A DNA stretch of 64,000 nt from Bradyrhizobium sp. Ec3.3 (GTDB lineage Bacteria > Pseudomonadota > Alphaproteobacteria > Rhizobiales > Xanthobacteraceae): positions 49,342 to 113,341 of the forward strand of contig NZ_AXAS01000034.1 in the NCBI RefSeq assembly GCF_000472925.1, in the 5' to 3' direction. Below, in pieces: positions 17,598-26,389 of the stretch. The translations under genes and the position numbers were made by a program. The notes below the pieces were generated by a model. It was not told where the DNA came from and did not search any database. It saw only the letters and a program-made list of their open reading frames with translations. Position 1 is the first letter of the stretch, and each line of letters begins with the position of its first letter.

Positions 17598-19271
17598 ATG
17601 TTGCAAAGTAATCAGGTTCTTACCTTTTTTCGGGCTTACGAGCGAGGCGATTGGAGCCAGCCGGAGCTGGCGGAATTCTACAGGGTGGAAGATGCCCTGA
17701 CAAAATCCGGAGTTGGGATTTCAACAGATCGTGGGCTCACCGACGAGGGCGAGCCCTGGTTTGTTTTCTTCCGGCAAGACAACGAAGAGGTAATCGTTCA
17801 CTTTGCCCGCATCGACGGCGAATACGTTGTCGCTTCGAATTTCACCGAAGCAGTACTTCGCGGCCGAAACTTCGAGAGGTTGGTGCGGGAGTTGCTGGAT
17901 TCCCATCCGTACGTTTTACCGAAGCAGCATCCGTCGCGATCGACCGTTTTTCTGCATCCCGCCACACTGTTGGCCGCCCTGGTGGTCACGGGCTACGTCA
18001 AGAGCAGTGAACTGAATGCGACTGCCGACGACGGCAGCCGGCCGGAGAAGTCCTTCGGGTGGTTTCTCGATCGTCACGATCTTGCGGCGACATATTCCGC
18101 AATCGTAATCGCCTCAGTTTGGGATAGCCTGGCGATAGGCGGTTCGCTTAGCAAGCCGTCTGATGATCTCGTGTCACTCGATCATGCACAGCCCGCCCAC
18201 GGTGAGCACTGTCCACATATTGGACAGGCTGTCGCCGACGACAGCTTGCTGCAAAATTTTCAGGCGTTTCACGGCACGGATGATCGGTCCGTCTTGGCTG
18301 CGGCGGCGCTCCATCTTGACGGGCAGGACGCCGTTCACCATTTCAATGAGCCGGCGATTGCTGGCTTGGTGGCCAAGCCGTTTGGTCCCCTTCCCGAGTC
18401 ATCTCATCACGATAGTGTGGCTGCCTGTTCGGCGCATGACGTAGTCCGTGCCGAGCATGATTTCGATTTGAAGCTGGCGGATTTTCACCCGCAGCAGCTT
18501 GACGGCTTCCCGATTGCCGCCGGGGAACAGGCTGAACGAACCGTCACCCACGATCCTGTCAGTTCCTCCGCCCCGTCAAATCTGACGCCGGACCATCCTG
18601 CTCCTGAGCATGTTTCGACGGCGCCGACCACAGCGGCTGCGCATGCGGATACGACCACCACCACTCCTTTGATCCCTAACGTGACAAGTCTGGCTGACGC
18701 GACCCAGACGCCGGTGTCGGATCTACAGCCCGAAGTCACGTCGACCGTCGGCCCGTCCGCTCAGGTGAATCAGCCCACAGCGACCGTCGACCCAACCGCG
18801 CACGTGAACCAGCTCATAGCGACCGTCGATCCAACCGCTCAGGTGGACCAGCTCGCGGCGACCGTTGACCCGACTGCTCAGCTGAACCAGCTCGCGGCGA
18901 CCGCCGACCCGACCGCTCAGGTGAACCAGGTCGCGGCGAGCGTCGACCCGGCTGCTCAGCTGAACCAGCTCATAGCGACCGTCGACCCGACCGCTCAGGT
19001 GAACCAGGTCGCGGCGAGCGTCGACCCGACCGCTCAGGTGAGCCAGGTCACGGCGACCGTCGACCCGACTGCTCAGGTGAACCAGGTCGCGGCGACCTGC
19101 GACCCGAACGCCCAGGTGAGCCAGGTCGCGGCGACCGGCAACCCAACCGCTCAGGTGAACTACGCCGCAAATGATATGAGCGCCAACACACACGATCTCG
19201 ACGTATCGGATGGCTCGACGGTCAGCATCGTCGGAATTGATGTGCACCACGCCTCAACTGCTCTGGCGTGA
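17598..19271 (+). CDS. Repeat-tailed protein, candidate type I secretion substrate
   Basis: A 557-residue protein (start at ATG 17598; a GTG at 17559 is possible). Residues ~1-120 form a mixed alpha/beta domain (VLTFFRAYERGDWSQPELAE, then LTDEGEPWFVFFRQDN and IVHFARIDGEYVVASNF), followed by one hydrophobic segment (STVFLHPATLLAALVVTGYV). A long acidic, histidine-rich linker leads to eleven 13-residue repeats of the form ATVDPTAQVNQLA (DNA 18738-19166), then a short tail ending IVGIDVHHASTALA. There is no N-terminal signal peptide and there are no GGxGxD RTX repeats. The type I ATPase and adaptor genes follow immediately, so it is either their substrate or an accessory (inference). I do not recognise the family. 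Confidence 0.75.
   Translation: MLQSNQVLTFFRAYERGDWSQPELAEFYRVEDALTKSGVGISTDRGLTDEGEPWFVFFRQDNEEVIVHFARIDGEYVVASNFTEAVLRGRNFERLVRELLDSHPYVLPKQHPSRSTVFLHPATLLAALVVTGYVKSSELNATADDGSRPEKSFGWFLDRHDLAATYSAIVIASVWDSLAIGGSLSKPSDDLVSLDHAQPAHGEHCPHIGQAVADDSLLQNFQAFHGTDDRSVLAAAALHLDGQDAVHHFNEPAIAGLVAKPFGPLPESSHHDSVAACSAHDVVRAEHDFDLKLADFHPQQLDGFPIAAGEQAERTVTHDPVSSSAPSNLTPDHPAPEHVSTAPTTAAAHADTTTTTPLIPNVTSLADATQTPVSDLQPEVTSTVGPSAQVNQPTATVDPTAHVNQLIATVDPTAQVDQLAATVDPTAQLNQLAATADPTAQVNQVAASVDPAAQLNQLIATVDPTAQVNQVAASVDPTAQVSQVTATVDPTAQVNQVAATCDPNAQVSQVAATGNPTAQVNYAANDMSANTHDLDVSDGSTVSIVGIDVHHASTALA
18738..19166 (+). repeat. Eleven tandem 39-bp repeats
   Basis: Eleven in-frame units of 39 bp encode 13-residue repeats with the consensus (A/T)(A/S)TVDPTAQVNQ(L/V/P). 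The variable positions are chiefly 1-4, the residue after Gln, and the last residue. Unit length never varies, so the array expands in frame. The opposite strand also lacks stops across the array, an artefact of the repeat composition. Confidence 0.9.
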
Positions 19272-19312
19272 AATCGACCAAGCCTATCAGTCGTTGTTAT
19301 GAGTTGCCCGCC

Positions 19313-21028
19313 ATGTCGAAACGTCCATCTTTTTTGGCCGACGCGTCCAAGGCTATTCGCCCTGGCTTCGCAACGGCCATTGTTTTTAGCTTCTTCATAA
19401 ATCTGCTGGCGTTTGTGGGCCCCCTCTACATGCTCCAGGTGTACGATCGGGTTCTGGGCAGTCGAAACATCGGCACGCTGGTTGCGCTGACCATGATCGC
19501 GGGCTTTCTCCTGATCGTGTATGCGGCTCTGGAGAAAATCCGATCGTCCGTCCTTGTCAGGCTTGGCCTTCTGTTCGCCGACAAGGCAAAGCGCCCGTTG
19601 TTTGATACGGTCCTGCGCGGCACGATTGTTCAGCCGGGTGCAAACCAGGCGCAGGCTTTACGAGACCTCGATACTATTCGCGAGTTCCTGACTGGCACAG
19701 GCCTCATCGCGTTCTGCGACGCGCCCTGGGTTCCTGTGTTTGTCGCTGGATGTTTCATTATGCATCCCTGGTTCGGTTATGTGGCCGGCGTGGGGGCATT
19801 GCTCATTTTTGCGTTAGCGTTGGCCAACGAGCTATTGACGCGTAATCAATTGAAGGACGCCTCTCGCAATTCGGTCCAGGCCCATTCGTACGCAGCAGCT
19901 ACGTTCCGGAACGCTGACGTGCTTTATGCCATGGGCATGCTCAAGGGCTTGCGGGACCGTTGGTCCGATCGACATAGTGAAGGCCTGCAATTGCAGGCGG
20001 GCGCCAGTGATCGGGCCGGTTTTCTTGTAGCATTCAGCAAGTTCGTTCGTGCGTTTCTTCAGATTGCGATACTCGGAGTTGGTGCGTATTTGACGGTCAA
20101 CCAGGAGACTTCGGCAGGCGCAATGGTTGCAGCCTCGATCATCATGGGGCGCGCACTTGCCCCGGTCGAAATAGCCGTCGGACAATGGAAGACATTCCTG
20201 GCAGCTCGCGCTGCATACGAGCGGATAAGCAATCTCGTGAAAATGCTCCCCGAGGAAGGCGAAAAAATCGCGCTTCGTCCGCCCCAAGGCCTGATCTCAG
20301 TCGAGAATATTCTCGTCATCCCCCCCGGCGGAAAGGAGCCCGTTATCCGGGAACTCTCCTTCGCCCTGCAGCCTGGTGAGATCTTGGGAATTATAGGTCC
20401 GAGCGCAGCAGGTAAGTCCAGCTTGGCACGAGCGTTGGTTGGGGTGTGGCGACCCGCCGTTGGGAAAGTCAGAATTGACGGATCTGAGTTGGCTCATTGG
20501 AATCGCGATCAGCTTGGCCCCTATATCGGATATCTTCCGCAAGACATTGAGTTGTTTTCCGGTACGCTTGCAGAAAACATTTCCCGGTTCGGCGAGCATG
20601 ACGAGGAGAAGCTGTTTGCTGCGGCCGAAATGGCTGGAGTTCACGAGTTGGTGCAAGGCTTGCCCGATGGTTACAATACCCAGGTAGGCGAAGGTGGACT
20701 TGTCCTGTCGGGTGGGCAGCGGCAGCGTATAGGCTTGGCTCGCGCGCTCTATGGAAAGCCACCGATCGTGATACTCGATGAACCAAATGCGAGTCTGGAC
20801 TCGGAAGGCGAAGCTGCGTTGATGGAGGCGATCGAGGCGCTGAAGCGAGCGCGCTCGACCGTTGTCGTTATATCGCACAAGACCGCGATGCTTGCGGCGG
20901 TGGATAAAGTGCTCGTGCTTGCAGCCGGACGGGTGTCGGCGTTCGGCGGTCGCGTTGAGGTGCTTTCTCGATTGATGGGCGGTCCGAAAATCGCGGCGGT
21001 CGCCGGTGCTGCAACAGCCGTCCGATAG
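19313..21028 (+). CDS. Type I secretion ABC transporter (PrtD-like)
   Basis: This 571-residue inner-membrane ABC exporter starts at ATG 19313 (MSKRPSFLADA). Residues ~15-300 form a six-helix membrane domain. The nucleotide-binding domain has Walker A GPSAAGKSS, signature LSGGQRQRIGLARAL and Walker B VILDEPNASLD. There is no N-terminal peptidase or calpain-like domain, so it belongs to the PrtD/protease-exporter branch. It follows the repeat protein by 41 bp and is followed after 8 bp by the HlyD-type adaptor, a clear operon. No outer-membrane TolC partner is encoded in the window, so a chromosomal one would be needed. Confidence 0.93.
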   Translation: MSKRPSFLADASKAIRPGFATAIVFSFFINLLAFVGPLYMLQVYDRVLGSRNIGTLVALTMIAGFLLIVYAALEKIRSSVLVRLGLLFADKAKRPLFDTVLRGTIVQPGANQAQALRDLDTIREFLTGTGLIAFCDAPWVPVFVAGCFIMHPWFGYVAGVGALLIFALALANELLTRNQLKDASRNSVQAHSYAAATFRNADVLYAMGMLKGLRDRWSDRHSEGLQLQAGASDRAGFLVAFSKFVRAFLQIAILGVGAYLTVNQETSAGAMVAASIIMGRALAPVEIAVGQWKTFLAARAAYERISNLVKMLPEEGEKIALRPPQGLISVENILVIPPGGKEPVIRELSFALQPGEILGIIGPSAAGKSSLARALVGVWRPAVGKVRIDGSELAHWNRDQLGPYIGYLPQDIELFSGTLAENISRFGEHDEEKLFAAAEMAGVHELVQGLPDGYNTQVGEGGLVLSGGQRQRIGLARALYGKPPIVILDEPNASLDSEGEAALMEAIEALKRARSTVVVISHKTAMLAAVDKVLVLAAGRVSAFGGRVEVLSRLMGGPKIAAVAGAATAVR

Positions 21029-21036
21029 GTGCGACG

Positions 21037-22329
21037 ATGCAGAAGAACCTCGTTCCGGACTGGAGAGTCCCAGCCATAGCCGGCTACGTCGTCATCGTCG
21101 GCACTTTTCTCGTTCTAGGTGGATGGTCTGCCTTTGCTCGGCTGGACAGTGCGATCACCGCCACCGGAGTTGTGTCCGCGCAAACCAACCGCAAGACCGT
21201 CCAGCATCTGGAGGGTGGTATCGTTCGCGAAATCCGCATTCGCGAGGGACAACACGTCCAAGCCGGGCAGGTCTTATTCCAACTGGACCTTACGCAGGCA
21301 AAGGCTGGATATGAGCTGCAGCGCAACCAGCTGGATTCAGCGATCGCCCAGGAAGCGCGTTTGATCGCCGAACGGGATGGCCAGGACGAAATAGCATTTC
21401 CCCAGGAGCTGCTTGATCGCGCCGACGATCCAAACGTCAAGCGGGCAATTGCCGACCAAGTGGCTCAATCTCGCGAGAGGTGCGGCTCTCTCAAGGGTCA
21501 GGTCCAAATACTTGACGCCAGGATCGATCAATATCGATCGGAGATCGAGGGCCTAAGGCAGGAGCGAAGCGGAACGGCCAATCAGCTCAAGTATGTAAAT
21601 GAAGAATTGGTTGACGTCCGTCACTTGTTTGAAAATCAGCTAACCCAGAAAAGTCGATTGATGGCGCTCGAGCGCGAAAGGAGCCGCCTGGAAGGCTTGC
21701 TTGGGCGCTCAACTGCGGATGAATCAAAGGCCCGCAACGGCATCGAAGAAGCGCGTCTGCAGATCCGGCAACTTCGCCAAAAGTTCCAGGAGGATGTTGC
21801 TAGCTCGATGCTCGAAACGCGACAGAAGATCAATGATCTTCGTGAGAAAGTCAGAGTCGCGCAGGACGTCCTGTCTCGCGTGGACATCGTGTCTCCCAGC
21901 ACAGGCGTTGCACAAAATCTGCGGGTCTTTACCTCTGGCGGAGTCGTCAAACCGGGTGAGCCCATGGTTGACGTGGTCCCCGAGCACGACGCGCTCATTG
22001 TGCAGGCGCACGTGCAACCACAGGATACGGAAAATCTCCAGCCTGGTATGCCCGCGGAAGTCAGGTTCACCTCATTTCAAACGCGTATCCTTCCGATCAT
22101 TGTGGGGCAGGTCGAGAGTATCTCCCGCGATCGCCTCATCGACGAACAGACCAAGCAACCGTACTTCCTTGCTCAGGTTGTCGTGGATGACATACCCTCG
22201 TTCGTAAAGGATCGGTTGTCAGCTGGAATGCCCGCGGATGTGATTTTCCCCACCGGCGAGCGAACGGTTCTTGATTACTTGGTCCGCCCGCTCAAAGACC
22301 GTCTGCGAGGCGTCATGCGGGAGAAGTGA
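21037..22329 (+). CDS. HlyD/PrtE-family membrane fusion protein
   Basis: The 430-residue adaptor of the type I system. There is one N-terminal membrane helix (AGYVVIVGTFLVLGGWSAFA), then the first half of the lipoyl domain (VVSAQTNRKTVQHLEGGIVR), a long periplasmic coiled coil (residues ~85-290) and the second half of the lipoyl/barrel region (VLSRVDIVSPSTGVAQNLRV). The GMPAEVRFTSF and GMPADVIFPTGERT blocks near the C-terminus are typical. It starts 8 bp after the ABC gene and bridges the inner-membrane ATPase to TolC. Confidence 0.93.
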   Translation: MQKNLVPDWRVPAIAGYVVIVGTFLVLGGWSAFARLDSAITATGVVSAQTNRKTVQHLEGGIVREIRIREGQHVQAGQVLFQLDLTQAKAGYELQRNQLDSAIAQEARLIAERDGQDEIAFPQELLDRADDPNVKRAIADQVAQSRERCGSLKGQVQILDARIDQYRSEIEGLRQERSGTANQLKYVNEELVDVRHLFENQLTQKSRLMALERERSRLEGLLGRSTADESKARNGIEEARLQIRQLRQKFQEDVASSMLETRQKINDLREKVRVAQDVLSRVDIVSPSTGVAQNLRVFTSGGVVKPGEPMVDVVPEHDALIVQAHVQPQDTENLQPGMPAEVRFTSFQTRILPIIVGQVESISRDRLIDEQTKQPYFLAQVVVDDIPSFVKDRLSAGMPADVIFPTGERTVLDYLVRPLKDRLRGVMREK

Positions 22330-22394
22330 TCGGAGCAAGCGCCATGAACGCGCAGAGGCTTCGCCTGTGGACGCCGTGTGGCAGGACGCCGGTC

Positions 22395-22601
22395 TTGCGC
22401 GGTGACGGCATCACAGTGATAGAGGCAACGCTACGCTATTCCGATTTCGTCACTGCGGACGAGATCTTCTCGACCGGCAATTTCGCCAAGGTCGCACCCG
22501 TAATCCGGATCGACGGCCGGCAACTCTTGCCCGGGCGCTTTTATGCGCGTGCACGCAAGCTCTATTGGGATTTCGCACACGAGGTGAAGCTTGCGGCGTA
22601 A
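22395..22601 (+). pseudogene. Truncated class IV aminotransferase 3' end
   Basis: The last ~68 codons of the aminotransferase at 13101-13988 reappear here (GDGITVIEATLRYSDFVTAD to FAHEVKLAA). They are fused in frame to about 20 unrelated codons that open at 22326, overlapping the stop of the HlyD gene. PLP-binding residues are absent, so it cannot be an enzyme. Only a handful of residues differ from the intact copy while many third positions do, so the truncation postdates most of the divergence. Confidence 0.8.
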
Positions 22602-22701
22602 GAGCTCCCCGCAGGCCATTTGATGGCGAGATAGGACTTGCGAGCCTCCCTGGGACCGATCAGGATGAGCGCGCTACCGCAAGCAGCTCCATAACCGGAA
22701 G

Positions 22702-22920
22702 ATGACGATGCGAACACTCCTTCTGCTCTGTGCCGCCCTGGCCTGTTTCTCAGCAGCGATGACTCTGAGTCCGTCCAACGCGTATGCGGTGTTTTGGCGC
22801 GGCCTGACCGCGCCAACCAACATCGACTATCACGGCTACCTCATCATCAAGGAGCCGCCACCCAGCCCCTGCCAGTGGATACGGGTGAACGGCTATTACG
22901 TCCGTCAGTGCGTGTACTAG
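22702..22920 (+). CDS. Small secreted protein, paralogue of the one at 14092
   Basis: This 72-residue protein is very similar to the product of 14092-14313: signal peptide MTMRTLLLLCAALACFSAAM, likely cleavage near SNAYA, then a ~48-residue mature part with NIDYHGYLIIKEPPPSPCQW and YYVRQCVY. Both cysteines are kept and the paralogue has lost one residue near the end. Retention of the frame and cysteines in both copies argues that the protein is functional. Function unknown. Confidence 0.7.
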   Translation: MTMRTLLLLCAALACFSAAMTLSPSNAYAVFWRGLTAPTNIDYHGYLIIKEPPPSPCQWIRVNGYYVRQCVY

Positions 22921-23168
22921 CTGCTGTCCGTGTTCGATGTGAAGGCCGGCGATCGGTCATCTCGGCGCTGCTCACTGTCTAGGGCGTGGACTTAACTATG
23001 TCTATGTCACGGTAAGGCCGAACCGGAGGATAGCAACTCTCGCCGGTAAGCGTTCGATTCTGCCAAAGCTGAACCTTTTTTCCTCGTGCGGACTGCGTCT
23101 CACGATTTTCGGCATATTGCCGAGCAAGCGCCCGCAAGCGGATGACACGATGCTTCGATCTTTGTCGC

Positions 23169-24617
23169 CTACATCGCAAAAAGTAGGATTGCGGCGATCG
23201 AGCCTAACGCGGCGAGGCTGTTGCGGTCCTTGAGGGCGAAGATGATGGGATCGTCATCCATCGCGCGCCGATGAGCCAAGATCAGGATCCTACTTAGCCA
23301 GTACATCAAGATCGGGCAGATCAGCCACAAGACATCCGGACGGCGATACAGCCGGTGAACGGTGTCCGAAGAAATGTAAAGCGCAAATACAGTGACCGCA
23401 TTGAACGCTGCCCCAGCCGCTACTGCGGCGATAACACTGAGATCCGACTTGCGGTAATCGCGGTTGGTCGGATCTGGCAGCTCGCCATCAAGCCGAGTGG
23501 CCAACTCAACATACCGCTTGATCAGAGCAAGCGCCGTGAAGATGAGTATGGAAAACCCGAGCAGCCATTCGGACAGTGGGACCGTCACTGCTGCTGCGCC
23601 GCCGACCACGCGGCTCGTATAGAGCAGCGCCAGTGCAATGACGTCGATCAACAACTTGCGCTTCAACCAAAACGAATAGGCCGTCGTCAGCAAAAGATAG
23701 AAGGCCAGAACGGCGCCAAATTCGCCCGGCAGGGGAATAGCAAGCCCGATTGCGGCAAGCAGCAATAGCACGGCCATGTACAGCGCAGCTGCCATTGGGA
23801 CGGTTCCTGCCGCGAGCGGACGTGCCTTCTTGGTCGGATGCTTCCGGTCGGCATCGAGGTCTACCAGATCGTTTAGGATGTAAATGGCAGAAGCCGCGAG
23901 CGAGAAAGCGACAAAAGCCGTGAGCGCGGCGATCATCGAGGCAAGCGCGAATTTCTGAGCCGTGACCAGCGGCACGAAGACAAGCGCGTTCTTGGCCCAC
24001 TGATGCATTCGGAGGAGCTTGATCCAGGAACGGACCTCCCCACCGGTGGATTTCGACAAAATCGCTGCGCCGCCGAGTTCCGCAAGTTTGGCTCGAACGG
24101 CAGCAGAGGGACGGACGGCCAGGCGCTGCCGGGCAGCCTCCCAGATCGGATAATCTGCAGCCCCGTGGCCGATATAATCGAAGCCGCCGCGCCCGAACGC
24201 ATCAGTAAGAACCTGCGCCTTGGTCGGCTGCGAAGGATATTCTGATGCGCTGCAAGCAAATATTCCGGCGAACAGACCCAGATGGTCGGCCACGGCACGG
24301 GCATAAGCCTTGCCGTTCTCTGATATCAGATAGACCGGCGTGCCTGACGCAGCCGCTTCGCGGACGAAGCTCAGCACCGGCTCGTCAAATGGAAGGTGCG
24401 AGACGTCGAGCGGGGTTGTGCTGACGATGTGGGATTTGAGAGCTGCCTTGCCGCGCAAGAGCGCCTTCATGAACTTGCCTGGTTCGGCCGTTCCTCGGCC
24501 AAAATGGGCAAAGATTGCTTCGACAAAGAGATTCGATCGAATAAGGACGCCGTCGAGATCCACCACTAGGGGCGTCTTCAGCCTTAACTCTGAAGGAGGG
24601 TTCAGCCTCGGACCCAT
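23169..24617 (-). CDS. HAD hydrolase / UbiA prenyltransferase fusion (DPPR-synthase-like)
   Basis: A 482-residue protein with two domains. Residues ~15-200 are a HAD phosphatase-like domain with DLDGVLIRSN as motif I and IGHGAADYPIWEAA near the acidic C-terminal motif. Residues ~205-482 are a polytopic UbiA-family prenyltransferase with the aspartate-rich NDLVDLDADRKHPTKKARPL. UbiA relatives of this type include mycobacterial Rv3806c, which attaches phosphoribose to decaprenyl phosphate, and rhizobial NoeC. A fused HAD domain could remove the sugar phosphate (inference). The neighbouring polytopic glycosyltransferases would use such polyprenyl-phosphate sugars. It is divergent from the GT87 gene at 24776. 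Confidence 0.85.
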   Translation of the reverse strand: MGPRLNPPSELRLKTPLVVDLDGVLIRSNLFVEAIFAHFGRGTAEPGKFMKALLRGKAALKSHIVSTTPLDVSHLPFDEPVLSFVREAAASGTPVYLISENGKAYARAVADHLGLFAGIFACSASEYPSQPTKAQVLTDAFGRGGFDYIGHGAADYPIWEAARQRLAVRPSAAVRAKLAELGGAAILSKSTGGEVRSWIKLLRMHQWAKNALVFVPLVTAQKFALASMIAALTAFVAFSLAASAIYILNDLVDLDADRKHPTKKARPLAAGTVPMAAALYMAVLLLLAAIGLAIPLPGEFGAVLAFYLLLTTAYSFWLKRKLLIDVIALALLYTSRVVGGAAAVTVPLSEWLLGFSILIFTALALIKRYVELATRLDGELPDPTNRDYRKSDLSVIAAVAAGAAFNAVTVFALYISSDTVHRLYRRPDVLWLICPILMYWLSRILILAHRRAMDDDPIIFALKDRNSLAALGSIAAILLFAM

Positions 24618-24775
24618 CGTTTTTTACCCCGCAGCACGGCGAAACTGCTAGTTTTCTGAATGCGCGTGAATGGACCCCACATGATCCGCTTCATGAAATC
24701 TATCGTTTAAGAAATCCGGGTCCTTCGTCCGCAATCGTGTCCTGTATCTTATTGAAACAACGTTAATTTTCTAAG

Positions 24776-26080
24776 GTGCTGTGGTCGATGTTAGCCAGAA
24801 CATTGGAGTTAGTCCGATCTTCAACATCGAATCCGACGAGGTACGCGCGCTACATCCTCGAGGGCCTGGCGGTCATCCTTGTCTTCATGACCGGCTGGTT
24901 CTCCCGTTGGGGAGCCTGGCAAGATAGGGGTGTTCTCGATTTTGACGCGTTTTACATCGTCGCGCAAAGGGTTTGGCTCGGGGACCTCGCCCAGGCCTAC
25001 CGTTTTGACCGAATGGTACAGATGCAGATGGATGCATCCGGTGGCAAGTTCAGTTTCCTGCCGTGGACCTATCCACCGCAGTTCGATCTGCTGGTCGCAC
25101 CCTTAGCGCTCGTGCCGGTCGGAACTGCATACTTCCTTTTTACCGCGGCCACACTCGGGTTTTATCTGCTGACGCTAAGGGCGGTTGCGAAGAGTTATTT
25201 CGCGCTGGTGGTGATTCTGCTTTCGCCTGCCTTGCTGATCAACCTTATGTGCGGCCAGAATGGCTTTCTGACCGGGGGCCTTATCGGCCTTGCGTGCCTT
25301 ACCATCGAACGGCGGCAGCTTGCAGCCGGGCTAAGTCTTGGCGCGATGATCATCAAGCCGCACCTTGCGATTGCCTTCGCGGTTTATGCGCTACTCGCAC
25401 GCCGCTGGATCACCGTCGTTACGGCAGCGGCGGTAATCCTTTCGAGTTCGATTCTCTGCACGTTGTTGCTGGGGCCCCAGATCTGGAGCGCGTTTCTAGG
25501 GAGCGTGCACGATTCCGCTACTTATCTCGAGCGTGGATCCTACCCTCTGTTTCGCATGATTTCCGTCTATGCATTGCTGCGAACGGCCGGCTTTTCCGCC
25601 TCGCTGGCATTTCTGAGCCAAGTCGTCGTGGCCGTATTCGTCCTCTCAGTCGTCGCCGGCGCGATCTACCGCCAACTACCGGCGCACTGGTGCCTGGGCC
25701 TGGCAGCCGTCGCCTCGGTATTGATCAGCCCATACGCCTATGACTACGACCTGACGATCCTTGGCGTAGGCATGGCCCTTTTGCTGCCCGATCTCACTCG
25801 TCTCGCAAGCACGCGCGAGCGCGCCGCTATTTACTGCATGACGCTCCTGGCAGGATCTTACAGCTGGCTCCAGATCTTGCGCGCGTGCGTGCAGGATGGA
25901 ACAGGCGCGATGGAGCACTCCGTCCCCTCGTTCAGCGGTTTGCCGCTTCTCGTTCTTCTCTGGCTCATAGTTCGAGTTTTGCTGCGAGGCGCAGGCGAGT
26001 TCCGCCTTGAGCGTCAGCAGGCGGCAGTTCAAACTGTGAGCACTGAAGAGGATTTGGCAGATTCCCTGGTAGCAAGATGA
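24776..26080 (+). CDS. GT87-family (DUF2029) polytopic glycosyltransferase
   Basis: A 434-residue membrane protein with about ten predicted helices (GTG 24776; ATG 24788 is an alternative start). The first outer loop has VLDFDAFYIVAQRVWLGDLA, with acidic residues typical of GT-C catalytic loops, and the second has SFLPWTYPPQFDLLVAPLAL. The family includes mycobacterial mannosyltransferases that use polyprenyl-phosphate mannose. The paralogue at 31506-32729 shares the same motifs (FMPWTYPPQFDLLLAPLGFL). It is the first plus-strand gene of the glycosyltransferase cluster. Substrate unknown. Confidence 0.8.
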   Translation: MLWSMLARTLELVRSSTSNPTRYARYILEGLAVILVFMTGWFSRWGAWQDRGVLDFDAFYIVAQRVWLGDLAQAYRFDRMVQMQMDASGGKFSFLPWTYPPQFDLLVAPLALVPVGTAYFLFTAATLGFYLLTLRAVAKSYFALVVILLSPALLINLMCGQNGFLTGGLIGLACLTIERRQLAAGLSLGAMIIKPHLAIAFAVYALLARRWITVVTAAAVILSSSILCTLLLGPQIWSAFLGSVHDSATYLERGSYPLFRMISVYALLRTAGFSASLAFLSQVVVAVFVLSVVAGAIYRQLPAHWCLGLAAVASVLISPYAYDYDLTILGVGMALLLPDLTRLASTRERAAIYCMTLLAGSYSWLQILRACVQDGTGAMEHSVPSFSGLPLLVLLWLIVRVLLRGAGEFRLERQQAAVQTVSTEEDLADSLVAR

Positions 26081-26389
26081 ATGCTGTCCACCGGCCGGCG
26101 CTACGTGGAATAGCAGCCGCCGGCGCGCTCTCTCTTAGAGAAGGAAGCCACCTGCGCCTGTCGGGCCGCAGCGCGGCCGAGGTAATCAAAACTGATGAGG
26201 ATCAGCTCACCCGATAGGATGAGCTTCATCTCCATTACCCCTTAGTCACAACGGCTCGCTTCAGATATTCCGGAATGCGACCATACACGAGTTGTCAGCT
26301 TATCGTTCCGCGCGGCTGGCTCGAGCTGCTTCGAACGCTCTTATCTGTTTCGTCGAATAAATTAGATCCTACGATATTTCGTGGAAGTT
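26081..26389. other. Intergenic stretch
   Basis: About 310 bases with no gene. GTCAGCTTATCG at 26294-26305 matches the first part of the rhizobial tts-box consensus, but the downstream half does not match convincingly, so no regulatory call is made. Confidence 0.4.

Larger units (their letters stand above)
22395..22923 (+). repeat. Segmental duplication, copy 2
   Basis: Counterpart of 13782-14316, comprising the truncated aminotransferase end, the intergenic segment and the second small secreted protein gene. The left edge is abrupt at TTGCGCGG (22395), just beyond the HlyD gene. The two copies bracket the regulators, the repeat protein and the type I secretion operon. Confidence 0.85.

Noticed and set aside
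18723..19250. Long open minus-strand frame across the repeat array
   Set aside because: It is the reverse reading of 39-bp coding repeats, which stay stop-free because the unit is a multiple of three. It has no start context and is an Arg/His/Val-rich artefact.
26294..26305. tts-box-like GTCAGCTTATCG before the 26390 gene, and again at 44425-44436
   Set aside because: Only the first dozen bases agree with the rhizobial tts-box consensus. The following AAGCT and CC-rich parts do not match and no type III effector follows, so chance is the simpler explanation.
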